DNA of 64,000 nucleotides from Planctomycetota bacterium (lineage in GTDB: Bacteria > Planctomycetota > MHYJ01 > JACQXL01), in contig JACRIK010000018.1 of assembly GCA_016235865.1 (NCBI GenBank), positions 1 through 64,000 of the forward strand, read 5' to 3'. Both the position numbers and the translations under genes were made by a program. Within the stretch, counting starts at the first letter, position 1. Each line of letters begins with the position of its first letter. Shown piece after piece: positions 18,281 through 26,671 of the stretch. The notes under the pieces are model-generated. The model made no database searches. It worked only from the letters and a program-made list of their open reading frames with translations, and was not told where the DNA came from.

Positions 18281-19882
18281 ATGAGAAAATTAATAATCTG
18301 GACATTTACGGCGGTTATAATCCAGTTTTTACCTGGCTTTAATATTTACGCGCAGGAATCAGCGCTTAGATTCAGCCGTCAGAGTATAGAAATATCAGGG
18401 GAATTGGATAATCTTATCCTTAGGGATATCAATAACGATAAATTGCAGGAGCTTATATTCCAGCAGGGGCATAATTTGTTGATATATAAGCTGTTAACGA
18501 CGGTATCAGGCACGGGTTTCACCCGGGATGCCGTTTGTCAATTGCCCCAAGACGCCTGTATTTATGACATAGTTGAGGCGAGTTCCCAAGCCAATATAAT
18601 TTATATTAACAGTAAAGGAATTAATGTAGCCGGCATGTATAGTTTAACCGGTGGCGCCGAAGCGCCAGGGCGCCCTGATGGCGCTCACCAGGCGGCGCCG
18701 GCACTGAATTTCCCCTGCCGGACTGTTTTTAGGGACGAAGGGTTTCCCGGCCCGCTTCAGAAAAAAATACTGTTTAATTTGGATGGCGATAATCGCATGG
18801 TGATTGTTCCCGACAACAATAAATTTCGTATGGTTTGCTACGATAATATTTTATCCAAAGCGATTACCCGGACCGATGAGGTGCCGGTTGATATGGTATC
18901 GCGGATATATAACAGCACCGGCATCTTTGAGCCTTTGGCGACAGAAGTATCCTTCCCGGTATTCGTATTCGCCGATATAAATAACGACAAGAGCAATGAT
19001 TTTATTACCCTGAGGCAGAACAATATTTACGGTTTTACCTGCGACAAGGAAAAGCAGGGCGTTTTTTCATTTAAGCCGATTGGCAACCTGTTAACCATTC
19101 CCGATGGCGCCGCCAGCCAGGAAATTGATTTTGGCTATACCTTATCCCCGATTGTCAGCGATATAAACAAGGACGGTTGCGCGGACATTATCTTCAGCGA
19201 TGACCGCGAAGGAACGGTTTATGTTTATTTAAATCAGTTCAATACCACAAAGGCATTCTTCGCCAAAACGCCGACCCAGATCATCAGGACGAATAACTGG
19301 ATTATCGAGCATAACCTGATTGATTTGAACGGCGATTCATTGGAGGATTTGGTTTTGGTCCAGATGAATAAATTGGGAGTCATGGGCGGGTTGCAGGCCA
19401 TCCTGGCAAAAACGCTGGAATGGGAGATAGTGGTGTATTTAGCTCGTTCGGCAAAAGACGCCTCGGCGGATGTTTATCCCAAAAGCCCTGATTATGTCCG
19501 TTCAATAAAACTGCCGTTTTCATTCTCGCATTCCGGGTCGCTTTCTTCAGGCCGGTTTCTTCCGAAGATACAAACCCCGTATATCTGGAGTTTAGCCGGC
19601 GATTTTAACGGTGATAAAATGCGTGATTTATTAATCTCCGGGACAGAATCGCAGATTGAGATGTATGCGGGAAGCGGGTCGCAGATATTTGACAAGGCCG
19701 TCTCGGCATCTTTGAATCTGCCTTCTATTACTCAGGGTTATAAGCTTATGGGAATGCCTTACGGCGCCCCGGTGATTGCCGATATCAATAACGACGGCCG
19801 CTCGGATATTATTGTTCCGCTTATCCGCCAAGATTCGGGCGGGCTGGTGTCTCATTCCTACGAAATTCTATTATCAAACTAA
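18281..19882 (+). CDS. Secreted FG-GAP/VCBS repeat protein
   Basis: The 533-residue protein starts with a cleavable signal peptide (about residues 1-25, ending near YAQE). At least seven Asp-rich calcium-type loops follow, with the pattern D-[ILF]-N-x-D (for example DINNDKLQEL, DLNGDSLEDL, DFNGDKMRDL and DINNDGRSDI). They are spaced as in FG-GAP/VCBS beta-propellers. It is likely a periplasmic or surface protein with a single propeller; the ligand is unknown. A Gly/Ala-rich stretch near residues 124-142 is encoded by a GC-rich nested palindrome (18655-18704). No ribosome-binding site precedes the ATG. Confidence 0.83.
   Translation: MRKLIIWTFTAVIIQFLPGFNIYAQESALRFSRQSIEISGELDNLILRDINNDKLQELIFQQGHNLLIYKLLTTVSGTGFTRDAVCQLPQDACIYDIVEASSQANIIYINSKGINVAGMYSLTGGAEAPGRPDGAHQAAPALNFPCRTVFRDEGFPGPLQKKILFNLDGDNRMVIVPDNNKFRMVCYDNILSKAITRTDEVPVDMVSRIYNSTGIFEPLATEVSFPVFVFADINNDKSNDFITLRQNNIYGFTCDKEKQGVFSFKPIGNLLTIPDGAASQEIDFGYTLSPIVSDINKDGCADIIFSDDREGTVYVYLNQFNTTKAFFAKTPTQIIRTNNWIIEHNLIDLNGDSLEDLVLVQMNKLGVMGGLQAILAKTLEWEIVVYLARSAKDASADVYPKSPDYVRSIKLPFSFSHSGSLSSGRFLPKIQTPYIWSLAGDFNGDKMRDLLISGTESQIEMYAGSGSQIFDKAVSASLNLPSITQGYKLMGMPYGAPVIADINNDGRSDIIVPLIRQDSGGLVSHSYEILLSN
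18655..18704. repeat. In-frame GC-rich palindromic insert
   Basis: GGCGCC boxes flank a nested palindrome in which GCGCCA pairs with TGGCGC around AGGGCGCCCT. The segment is much more GC-rich than the surrounding gene and adds about 18 residues without breaking the frame. Confidence 0.6.
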
Positions 19883-19980
19883 ATATTATTATTTTATTGA
19901 CTTTATACGGTATTGTTTGATATATAATAAGTTATATTAATTATCATTTTGGGAAAATCAGTGTTTAAGGAGGAAAATAA

Positions 19981-20259
19981 ATGCAAAGGAAGGAAATCGC
20001 CGAAGCCATAGCCAAAAAAATTAAGGTAACTGATTTATTGGCAAAACAGATTGTCAAGGAGGTTTTCAGCGTCGTTATCGATACGGTGGCCAAAGAAGGT
20101 CGCCTGGAACTCCGTAATTTCGGGGTGTTCAGCATTAAGGAACGCAAGCCCCGTAAGGCGCGCAATCCTAAAACCGGCGCTGAAGTTCTGCTGCCCGCCC
20201 GCAAGGTAATGGTTTTTAAGCCCGGCTATAATGTTAAGAAGAAAATATCGCGCAGTTAA
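19981..20259 (+). CDS. hup: HU/IHF-family DNA-binding protein
   Basis: The product of 92 residues is the usual size for the family. It has the N-terminal helical dimerisation region, the LRNFGVFSIKERKPRKARNP segment leading into the DNA-binding arms, and the VMVFKPG strand typical of HU and IHF. It bends DNA as a dimer in the nucleoid. A strong AAGGAGG site precedes the ATG. The upstream region is AT-rich with a TTGACT box and a TATAAT box, though their spacing (20) is long. IHF is a required cofactor at many sigma-54 promoters, which may matter here, but HU and IHF cannot be separated by eye. Confidence 0.93.
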   Translation: MQRKEIAEAIAKKIKVTDLLAKQIVKEVFSVVIDTVAKEGRLELRNFGVFSIKERKPRKARNPKTGAEVLLPARKVMVFKPGYNVKKKISRS

Positions 20260-20283
20260 GAATATTATATCAGGAGATTATAT

Positions 20284-21099
20284 ATGAGAAATATTATCTG
20301 GTTGTTGGCCGTCACAATGATTATCGGATTGATTTGCCCGTCAGTAAGCGATGCCGAGTCGTTTATTAAATTGAAAGGGCTGGGTTGGGATAGTACCCTT
20401 AACGGTAAAATCAGGGCCGACAAAGACCTGATGACCGGTTCCAGCATTGATTTTAAGGATACTCTGGGTATTAAAGATTCGGTGATTGTTCCGGAGGTTG
20501 AGGGAAAGATTGGTTTCCTAGGAACCAGCCGGTGGATTATATCCGGCAGCACGGCAAGTTACGAAGGGGAAAAGGTGATTTCTAATAACCTGTCGTTTGC
20601 CGGAAAGACATTCTTAGCCAGCGAAACGCTCAAGACCCAGTTGGATGTCAGTATGATATCCGCGATGTATGAGTTTGCGCCGATTCCCGAAGGCGTTACG
20701 GCTGCGGTGACTTCAACTGAACCGGAAATGGGGCTCCTGCTTGGACTGAAATATTTCCACACCGAAGCCCAGATTACCTCAGATTCAACCGGCGCGGTTA
20801 AAAAAGAAACCTTCGGATTGCCCATCCCGGTTGTTGGATTGCGGGTTCAGGGGAGAATTGCCGAGAATATTCAATTGGAATCAGCCGGAACCTGGATGAA
20901 AATCAGGTCATCAACCACGGATATTACCATGTCCTGGTCTGATTTATACGGCGAACTCAAGTTCAGTTTTGTGCCCAAGATGCCTTTTGGATTCGGCTAT
21001 AAATTAAATAAACTCGGTATTGACGCTGATATCGGACAGCCTTTCTTTTCCCGGTTTGAATTTAAGGGCTGGTATTTAATGGCATCGCTTGAATTATAA
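20284..21099 (+). CDS. Putative outer-membrane beta-barrel protein
   Basis: This 271-residue protein has a signal peptide (cleavage near SDAES) followed by alternating polar and hydrophobic strands. It ends FKGWYLMASLEL, a terminal strand of the outer-membrane kind. It starts 24 bases after the HU gene with a CAGGAGA site, so the two may be cotranscribed. No specific family is recognised; a small porin-like or OmpA-like barrel is the best guess. Confidence 0.65.
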   Translation: MRNIIWLLAVTMIIGLICPSVSDAESFIKLKGLGWDSTLNGKIRADKDLMTGSSIDFKDTLGIKDSVIVPEVEGKIGFLGTSRWIISGSTASYEGEKVISNNLSFAGKTFLASETLKTQLDVSMISAMYEFAPIPEGVTAAVTSTEPEMGLLLGLKYFHTEAQITSDSTGAVKKETFGLPIPVVGLRVQGRIAENIQLESAGTWMKIRSSTTDITMSWSDLYGELKFSFVPKMPFGFGYKLNKLGIDADIGQPFFSRFEFKGWYLMASLEL

Positions 21100-21129
21100 A
21101 TTTTCTTAGATACCCTGCTGATCTATAGC

Positions 21130-22053
21130 GTGAAATATTTTCATTCCATAGCCATAATCGCCAGCGCTGTTTTCTGCTGTTATTCGACCGCTTATTCCCA
21201 GGTTCTTATCAGCGAGAAATCATCGGCCTTTTCGGACTCGGATTATAAGATTTCCATCAGCGAGTGGGTTACCCGGGGCGATTTCCGGATGCACGGCGGC
21301 CCGCCCAGCGCGGATAACATCTGGGAATTAACCCATCCGGTTGACGGCGGGATGACCCAGCTCCAGTTTTCCTATACCGAAAAGAAGAATTCGCCGTATA
21401 CGATGAACATTTCACTGGGCGGCGGTAATATCAGGCAGGGCACCATCCGGGATACGGACTGGGACGCGGCCGGCGTGGTCAGCGACCTTTCTTACTCCAC
21501 CAGCAACGGCGAAACCCTTAATTTCTCCTTTACCACTGATTACCTGATCACGGATATCAAAGAACCATACGAATTTTATCTGACCTTCGGATATAATTAT
21601 CTGGATATCTCGGCCGATTATCGCAACGCGGTTATAGCCATAGATACTTACGTCCCGACTAGTACCCTGGTGATAATGAAATGGCAGGTCTACGATCTGC
21701 TTTATCAGGGGCTGGAAATAGGTGTTAAAGGCAAATCGGAGGTATTGGCCGATTTATTGTTAACCGGCTCATTAAGTTATGCGCCGTTTACTATGGCGGA
21801 ATATAAGGGCACCCGATACCCCGGAACCGGCTTTGACCAGAAAGAACATATTATTGCTTACGGCAGCACTTTGAATTATGAGATTAAATTAAGTTACGAC
21901 CTGTCAAACCAATTGATTATTGACGGCGGTTACAGATATAGCGCCTACCGGACCGAAGGCAAAGACCAGCCGGACAGCGCCTGGTCCGGTTCCTGGGAAA
22001 ATTTGGATGCCGATTTCAAGGGATTCTTCTTCGGGTCAACCCTTAAGTTCTGA
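21130..22053 (+). CDS. Putative outer-membrane protein
   Basis: The 307-residue protein starts with GTG, which is favoured because a clear signal peptide follows directly (MKYFHSIAII, cleavage near AYSQ). The body is rich in amphipathic beta strands with many Tyr, and the C-terminus FFFGSTLKF ends in Phe preceded by alternating residues, the usual barrel-assembly signal. It lies 30 bases after another barrel-like gene, so these probably form one unit. It ends 8 bases from the convergent SemiSWEET gene. No substrate can be assigned. Confidence 0.68.
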   Translation: MKYFHSIAIIASAVFCCYSTAYSQVLISEKSSAFSDSDYKISISEWVTRGDFRMHGGPPSADNIWELTHPVDGGMTQLQFSYTEKKNSPYTMNISLGGGNIRQGTIRDTDWDAAGVVSDLSYSTSNGETLNFSFTTDYLITDIKEPYEFYLTFGYNYLDISADYRNAVIAIDTYVPTSTLVIMKWQVYDLLYQGLEIGVKGKSEVLADLLLTGSLSYAPFTMAEYKGTRYPGTGFDQKEHIIAYGSTLNYEIKLSYDLSNQLIIDGGYRYSAYRTEGKDQPDSAWSGSWENLDADFKGFFFGSTLKF

Positions 22054-22061
22054 CGCGTCGG

Positions 22062-22313
22062 TTACCCGTATTTCAGCTTCAGCGCCAGCAGTGAAATCAC
22101 CAGCCCCAGAATCACGGCATTGGCAATGATGATGGGCTTGTCTTTTAATCGTATCCCGTAGGCAAACCAGAGTGAACCGCCGCTGATCATCAGCGCCAGC
22201 ATCAAGAACGATAAATCCTGGGTTTTTTGGCTGGAAAAACTCTTTATTACCTGGGGCAGCAAAGCGCCGGTGCTTAATGTGCCGGCGATAATTCCGTGCA
22301 GGGTTAAATTCAT
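22062..22313 (-). CDS. SemiSWEET / PQ-loop transporter
   Basis: The protein has 83 residues, three predicted membrane helices and the family's LPQ motif in the first helix (GALLPQVIKSF), followed by the conserved T-x-D-L-S segment (KTQDLS). SemiSWEETs dimerise to move sugars across the inner membrane. A TAGGAGA site precedes the ATG. It lies 9 bases after the acyl-CoA dehydrogenase stop in the same direction and is probably cotranscribed. Confidence 0.85.
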   Translation of the reverse strand: MNLTLHGIIAGTLSTGALLPQVIKSFSSQKTQDLSFLMLALMISGGSLWFAYGIRLKDKPIIIANAVILGLVISLLALKLKYG

Positions 22314-22322
22314 TTTTGTCTC

Positions 22323-23462
22323 CTATATTAAAAAGCGGCTGATGACCAGATGTTGGACCTCCGAAGTCCCTTCGTAGATTTCGGTCACCTTGGAATCCCG
22401 GAACAGCCGCTCGATGGCAAAATCCTTGGTATAGCCCATGCCGCCGTGAATCTGCAGCGATTCCTTGGTGGCCCGGTTGACCACGCCCGAGGCAAAGAGT
22501 TTTGCCATAGACGCCTCTTTGACATAGGGCACGCCCTGATCGCGCATCAGGGCGGTCTGGTAGGCCAGCAGCCGGGCCGCCTCTATCTCGGTGGCCATCT
22601 CGGCTAATTTCCATTTGACCGCCTGGAACTCGTTGAGGAATTTGCCGAACTGTTTGCGTTCCTTGGCGTATTTGACGGCCATATCCAGGGCGGACTGGGC
22701 AATGCCGACCGATTGGATGGCAATCCCGATCCGGCCGCAGTTTAACGCATCCATGGCAATCTCGAATCCCTTGTTTTCCTGGCCCAGCAGGTTGGCCTTG
22801 GGCACGACGGCGTCTTCTAAAGCGATTTCACACATCGGCGCGCCGCGCACGCCCATCTTTTCCTCTCTTTTTCCGCGGGTGACCCCTTTAAACCCCGGCT
22901 CAACCAGAAATGCGCTGATGCCTTTATTGTTGACTGCCTGGGAATCAGTTCGGGCGAACAGCACGATTACACCGGCAATCGGGCCGGAGGTGACGAATTC
23001 CTTGACGCCGTTCAGAATATAGTTTTTACCGTCAAACCGGGCGTGGGCCTTGATGGAAGCCGCATCGCTGCCCGCATCCGGCTCGGTCAGGGAATAGGCT
23101 CCGATGATTTGGCCGGCGGCTAATTTAGGCAGGTATTTCTGCTTCTGTTCTTCAGTGCCGTATTTATTGATGGCGTTGCAGGCCAGCGAATTATGGACCG
23201 ACAGTGTCACGCTGGTTGAGGCGCAGGCCCGGCTGATTTGTTCTAACACCAGCATCAGGGAAAAGGTGTCCAGCCCGGCCCCGCCGTATTTCTCCGGCAC
23301 CATGATGCCCCAGAAACCCATCTCGGCCAGTTTGGCGATAATCGCATCCGGTATTTTTTCTTCCTTGTCAATGGTCCCGGAAATCGGCGCCAGGACCTTG
23401 TCCGCAAAATCACCGGCTGTATCCTTCAACAGTTGCTGCTCTTCACTCAGATTGTAAATCAT
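22323..23462 (-). CDS. Acyl-CoA dehydrogenase
   Basis: The 379-residue flavoenzyme introduces the alpha-beta double bond into acyl-CoA using FAD and passes electrons to ETF. Visible marks are the N-terminal helical domain, the AYSLTEPDAGSDAAS segment in the middle domain, MGVRGAPMCEI, and the C-terminal IHGGMGYTKDFAIERLFRDS with catalytic-base Glu in YEGTSEVQ. It resembles short-chain or butyryl-CoA dehydrogenases. It lies downstream of a 3-hydroxybutyryl-CoA dehydrogenase on the same strand, pointing to butyrate-type or short-chain beta-oxidation chemistry. The chain-length preference is inferred. Confidence 0.93.
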   Translation of the reverse strand: MIYNLSEEQQLLKDTAGDFADKVLAPISGTIDKEEKIPDAIIAKLAEMGFWGIMVPEKYGGAGLDTFSLMLVLEQISRACASTSVTLSVHNSLACNAINKYGTEEQKQKYLPKLAAGQIIGAYSLTEPDAGSDAASIKAHARFDGKNYILNGVKEFVTSGPIAGVIVLFARTDSQAVNNKGISAFLVEPGFKGVTRGKREEKMGVRGAPMCEIALEDAVVPKANLLGQENKGFEIAMDALNCGRIGIAIQSVGIAQSALDMAVKYAKERKQFGKFLNEFQAVKWKLAEMATEIEAARLLAYQTALMRDQGVPYVKEASMAKLFASGVVNRATKESLQIHGGMGYTKDFAIERLFRDSKVTEIYEGTSEVQHLVISRFLI

Positions 23463-23547
23463 ATTATTGGCCTACATTATACATAAACTTTTCTAAAATT
23501 TAGCCTTACACATAAATTATATGTGGGGTCATAAGAGCAATCTAGCA

Positions 23548-23602
23548 CATAATCTCTACTTTGGGACGCCCAGGTTTGAGGTTATGTGCTGGGCTACTTT
23601 AT
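23548..23602. repeat. Long intergenic hairpin
   Basis: AGCACATAATCTC and GAGGTTATGTGCT pair over 13 positions with one mismatch, around a 27-base loop. It lies between the two beta-oxidation genes. The 12-mer TTATGTGCTGGG from its right arm also occurs at about 18235, ahead of the FG-GAP promoter. It may be processing, attenuation or mobile-repeat sequence. Confidence 0.5.
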
Positions 23603-23665
23603 GTTATAAACACGGATATCTAAGACGCTCTGTTGTTGTTTTGAGCATCGTATAAATAATCAGGA

Positions 23666-24517
23666 TTATTGGTATTCGTAGAATCCTTTCTTGGCCTTGC
23701 GGCCCAGATGTCCGGCCGCCACCATCTTCTTCAACAGCGGGCAGGGCCGGTATTTCGTGTCGCCCAGTCCGGTGTGCAGGACCTCCAGGATGGCCAGGCA
23801 GACATCCAAGCCGATTAAATCCGCCAGTGCCAGCGGTCCCATCGGATGGTTCATGCCCAGTTTCATTACTTCATCAATGGCTTCCTTGGTGGCTACGCCT
23901 TCCATCAGCGTATAAATCGCCTCGTTTATCATGGGCAGCAGGATGCGGTTGGCTACGAATCCGGGCGCGTCATTGACCTCAACCGGCGTCTTGCCCAGTT
24001 TCTTACACAGGTCGTTGACCGCGTCAATCGTGGCTTGGCTGGTCACCAGTCCCTTGACCACCTCGACCAGTTTCATCAGGGGCACCGGATTCATAAAGTG
24101 CATGCCGATAACCTGGGTGGGCCGCTTGGTCACGGCGGCCAGTTCGGTGATGGAAATAGACGAGGTATTGCTGGCCAGAATCACATCCGGCACGGTGATG
24201 GCATCCAGTTCTTTGAACAGATTCTTCTTGGTAGTTAAATCCTCGATAATGACTTCGACTATGAAATTGGAATCCTTGAGGTCTTTGACTGCCAGCGAGG
24301 TCTTGATGCGCTTGAATGCTTCATCGGCCTGGTCCTTGGGCAGGACGGACTTCTGGACCATCTTATCCAGGTTCTTGCGGATATTGGCCATGCCCCGGTC
24401 CACGAAATCCTGCTTGATATCCACCATGGTCACATCAAATCCGGATTGAGCGAATACCTGGGCAATCCCGTTGCCCATGGTGCCTGCGCCGATGACGCCA
24501 ACCTTGCTTATAGTCAT
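23666..24517 (-). CDS. hbd: 3-hydroxybutyryl-CoA dehydrogenase
   Basis: The 283-residue enzyme oxidises or reduces 3-hydroxyacyl-CoA with NAD(H). The start at 24517 follows a GGAAAGGAA site and places the Rossmann motif [11 protein letters not shown] at the N-terminus. An in-frame ATG at 24610 would add 31 residues of a different character and overlap glyQ. The conserved [19 protein letters not shown] and [16 protein letters not shown] segments are all present. With the acyl-CoA dehydrogenase downstream it forms a two-gene set for short-chain acyl-CoA metabolism. Confidence 0.95.
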   Translation of the reverse strand: MTISKVGVIGAGTMGNGIAQVFAQSGFDVTMVDIKQDFVDRGMANIRKNLDKMVQKSVLPKDQADEAFKRIKTSLAVKDLKDSNFIVEVIIEDLTTKKNLFKELDAITVPDVILASNTSSISITELAAVTKRPTQVIGMHFMNPVPLMKLVEVVKGLVTSQATIDAVNDLCKKLGKTPVEVNDAPGFVANRILLPMINEAIYTLMEGVATKEAIDEVMKLGMNHPMGPLALADLIGLDVCLAILEVLHTGLGDTKYRPCPLLKKMVAAGHLGRKAKKGFYEYQ

Positions 24518-24563
24518 ATGTTTTCCTTTCCGTTTATCTGCCTGTCCAAAATAACCAAATATC

Positions 24564-24591
24564 TTGCAATAATATTTACCATCAATATAAT
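24564..24591 (+). promoter_or_regulatory. Sigma-70 promoter of glyQ, probably leaderless
   Basis: TTGCAA (24564-24569), a 16-base spacer and a perfect TATAAT (24586-24591) lie 7 bases before the glyQ ATG. The expected start site falls on the start codon, and there is no ribosome-binding site. Confidence 0.75.
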
Positions 24592-24598
24592 ATATCCC

Positions 24599-25465
24599 AT
24601 GACCTTTCAAGAAATAATACTTAAATTAGAGCGCTACTGGGCCAAATACGGATGCGCGATGGTCCAGCCTTATGATATTGAAAAGGGCGCCGGCACATCC
24701 AATCCGGCTACATTCCTTAAGGCGCTCGGACCCGAACCCTGGAAGGCCGCCTATGTTGAGCCGTCACGCAGGCCGACCGACGGCCGGTATGGCGATAATC
24801 CCAACCGCCTCCAGCATTATTACCAGTATCAGGTGATTATCAAGCCGGCGCCGGCTGATGCCCAGGCAATATATCTCAAAAGCCTGGCCGAATTGGGAAT
24901 TAATCTCAAGAAACACGATGTCCGGTTCGTCGAGGACGACTGGGAATCGCCTTCCCTGGGCGCCACCGGCCTGGGCTGGGAGGTCTGGATTGACGGAATG
25001 GAAATCACCCAGTTCACCTATTTCCAGAAGGTCGGCACCATTGAACTGGAGAAGGTGGCGCTGGAATTGACCTACGGCCTGGAACGCATTGCCATGTTCA
25101 TCCAGAAAAAGGATAATGTCTATGACTTGGAATGGGTCAAGGGCGTGACCTACGGCAATATCCATCACGAAGACGAGGTCCAATTCTCCAAATATAACTT
25201 TGAGGTGGCCGATACCCAGATGCAGACCCAGTTATTTGATATGTACGAGAAAGAGGCCAAGGCATTGGTGGAAAAGGGATTGGTCCTGCCGGCCTATGAC
25301 TATGTCCTGAAATGTTCGCACACCTTTAATATCCTGGACGCCCGGCGGGCCATCGCGGTCAGCCAGCGTCAGCATTACATCGGACGCATACGCCAAATAG
25401 CCCGGGCCTGCGCCATCGGTTATCTTAATATGCGCAAGGAAATGGGTTACCCCTTGATGAAGTAG
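24599..25465 (+). CDS. glyQ: Glycyl-tRNA synthetase alpha subunit
   Basis: This is the catalytic subunit of the alpha2-beta2 bacterial glycyl-tRNA synthetase, which charges tRNA-Gly. The 288 residues match the family from the first residue ([19 protein letters not shown]) through [18 protein letters not shown] to [11 protein letters not shown] near the end. The start at 24599 is chosen from this alignment and from the promoter directly before it. The usual partner glyS is not beside it: the next gene, sppA, runs in the opposite direction. glyS must be elsewhere in the genome. Confidence 0.97.
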   Translation: MTFQEIILKLERYWAKYGCAMVQPYDIEKGAGTSNPATFLKALGPEPWKAAYVEPSRRPTDGRYGDNPNRLQHYYQYQVIIKPAPADAQAIYLKSLAELGINLKKHDVRFVEDDWESPSLGATGLGWEVWIDGMEITQFTYFQKVGTIELEKVALELTYGLERIAMFIQKKDNVYDLEWVKGVTYGNIHHEDEVQFSKYNFEVADTQMQTQLFDMYEKEAKALVEKGLVLPAYDYVLKCSHTFNILDARRAIAVSQRQHYIGRIRQIARACAIGYLNMRKEMGYPLMK

Positions 25466-25490
25466 ACAGTAGTCAGTATTCGGTAGACAG

Positions 25491-26462
25491 TTATTTACCA
25501 ATCATCTCCGGAGTCCATAAATACATAAACTGGCTGCTGTTGGTCTTCAGGACCAGCTCGGCTAAGTAGGTCAATTCCAGCGAGGGCGTCGGGCCCATGA
25601 ACATATTATCAAACAGCCCGCTGCTTTTCTGGTACCTGATGACCTTGGCGGATTTGAGATGCGCCAGGTCCAGCGTCTTGTTATAGGCGTCGCTCATATA
25701 GCCGACCGAATCCACCAGTTTGGATTTAAGCGCTTCCTGTCCGGTCAGAATCCGGCCGTCCGCAATGGTCTTGATTTCATCCCGGCTCAGCGAGCTCTTG
25801 CGCGCCTCAGCCACGATATCCAGGAACCGGTTATACATCTCGTCGATGATTTTCTGCATATATTCCTTTTCCTCGGCCGTCATTTTGCGGAAGGGCGAGC
25901 CGGTGTCCTTGGCCTTGCCGGATTTTATTACGGCCGTCTCCACCCCGATCTTGCCCATCAGGTCTTCCAAAGCGAAGAACATGGAAATTACCCCGATACT
26001 CCCGGTGATGCTGGTCGGATGGGCCATGACATAATCCGCGCTGCAGGAGATATAATAACCGCCCGAGGCGGCCGTGTCCTGCATCAGGGCGAGCACCGGC
26101 TTGTCCGGGTGTTTCTGCTTGAATTCCTTGATGGTCCGGTAGATGATGTCGCTGGCCGTCACGCCGCCGCCCGGTGAATTTATCACCAGGATAACCGCCT
26201 TGATGTGGATGTCGTCGTCAGCCAGTTTCAATAATTCCTGTATTTTATCCGGGGTGCAGGCGTTTTTGGATGCCAGCAGGGACGAGGTTTCCTGGGTCAT
26301 GATTACGCCCTGAATAGGTAAAATAAGAATCTTGTCAGAGCTGGATTCGTCGCCGGTCACGAACTGTTCCTCCCATTTCTTTTCCAAGTCCAGCGAGGGC
26401 AGGAAGATGCATCCGCTGACCATTATCAATGCGATTGACAGCAACAATAGTTTTTTTATCAT
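25491..26462 (-). CDS. sppA: Signal peptide peptidase SppA, 36K type, lipoprotein form
   Basis: SppA degrades leftover signal peptides in the membrane as an oligomeric serine/lysine protease. The 323-residue length is that of the short (36K) form. Core motifs are visible: INSPGGGVTASD, then DTAASGGYYISCSADYV with the catalytic Ser in ASGGYY, and TGSIGVI. The candidate general-base Lys lies in the SGKAKD region. The N-terminus is a lipoprotein-type signal (VSGC), so the protein may be lipid-anchored rather than having a plain membrane helix. A two-hairpin element ends directly at its AAGGAG ribosome-binding site. Confidence 0.93.
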   Translation of the reverse strand: MIKKLLLLSIALIMVSGCIFLPSLDLEKKWEEQFVTGDESSSDKILILPIQGVIMTQETSSLLASKNACTPDKIQELLKLADDDIHIKAVILVINSPGGGVTASDIIYRTIKEFKQKHPDKPVLALMQDTAASGGYYISCSADYVMAHPTSITGSIGVISMFFALEDLMGKIGVETAVIKSGKAKDTGSPFRKMTAEEKEYMQKIIDEMYNRFLDIVAEARKSSLSRDEIKTIADGRILTGQEALKSKLVDSVGYMSDAYNKTLDLAHLKSAKVIRYQKSSGLFDNMFMGPTPSLELTYLAELVLKTNSSQFMYLWTPEMIGK

Positions 26463-26476
26463 AATCGGTTCTCCTT

Positions 26477-26537
26477 ACTGGCTGTTAGTCCCAATAGGGC
26501 TTTACAGCCAGTTACCCCGATAGTATTTATCGGGGTT
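26477..26537 (-). repeat. Two-hairpin element ahead of sppA
   Basis: Read on the sppA strand: a CCCCGAT/ATCGGGG hairpin, then a hairpin with 9-bp arms (plus-strand positions 26477-26485 and 26504-26512). An inner GCCC/GGGAC pairing extends it. The last arm runs straight into the AAGGAG of sppA. Confidence 0.8.
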
Positions 26538-26594
26538 ACTTATAAAATTTCTACCATATAAATGGAAATAGTCAATAAGAAATAGTATAAATGC

Positions 26595-26660
26595 AACCAC
26601 AGATTTCGCAGATTACACAGATGTTATTATAATCAATGAAATCTGTGTAATCTGTGGTTT
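26595..26660. repeat. Inverted ACAGATT-type repeat
   Basis: Two near-complementary arms built of the common AACCACAGATT / AATCTGTGGTT motif lie directly ahead of the gatB start codon. Single arms of the same repeat occur near 890, 28130 and 59865. It replaces any recognisable ribosome-binding site for gatB. Confidence 0.7.
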
Positions 26661-26671
26661 CTTTTTGATTT

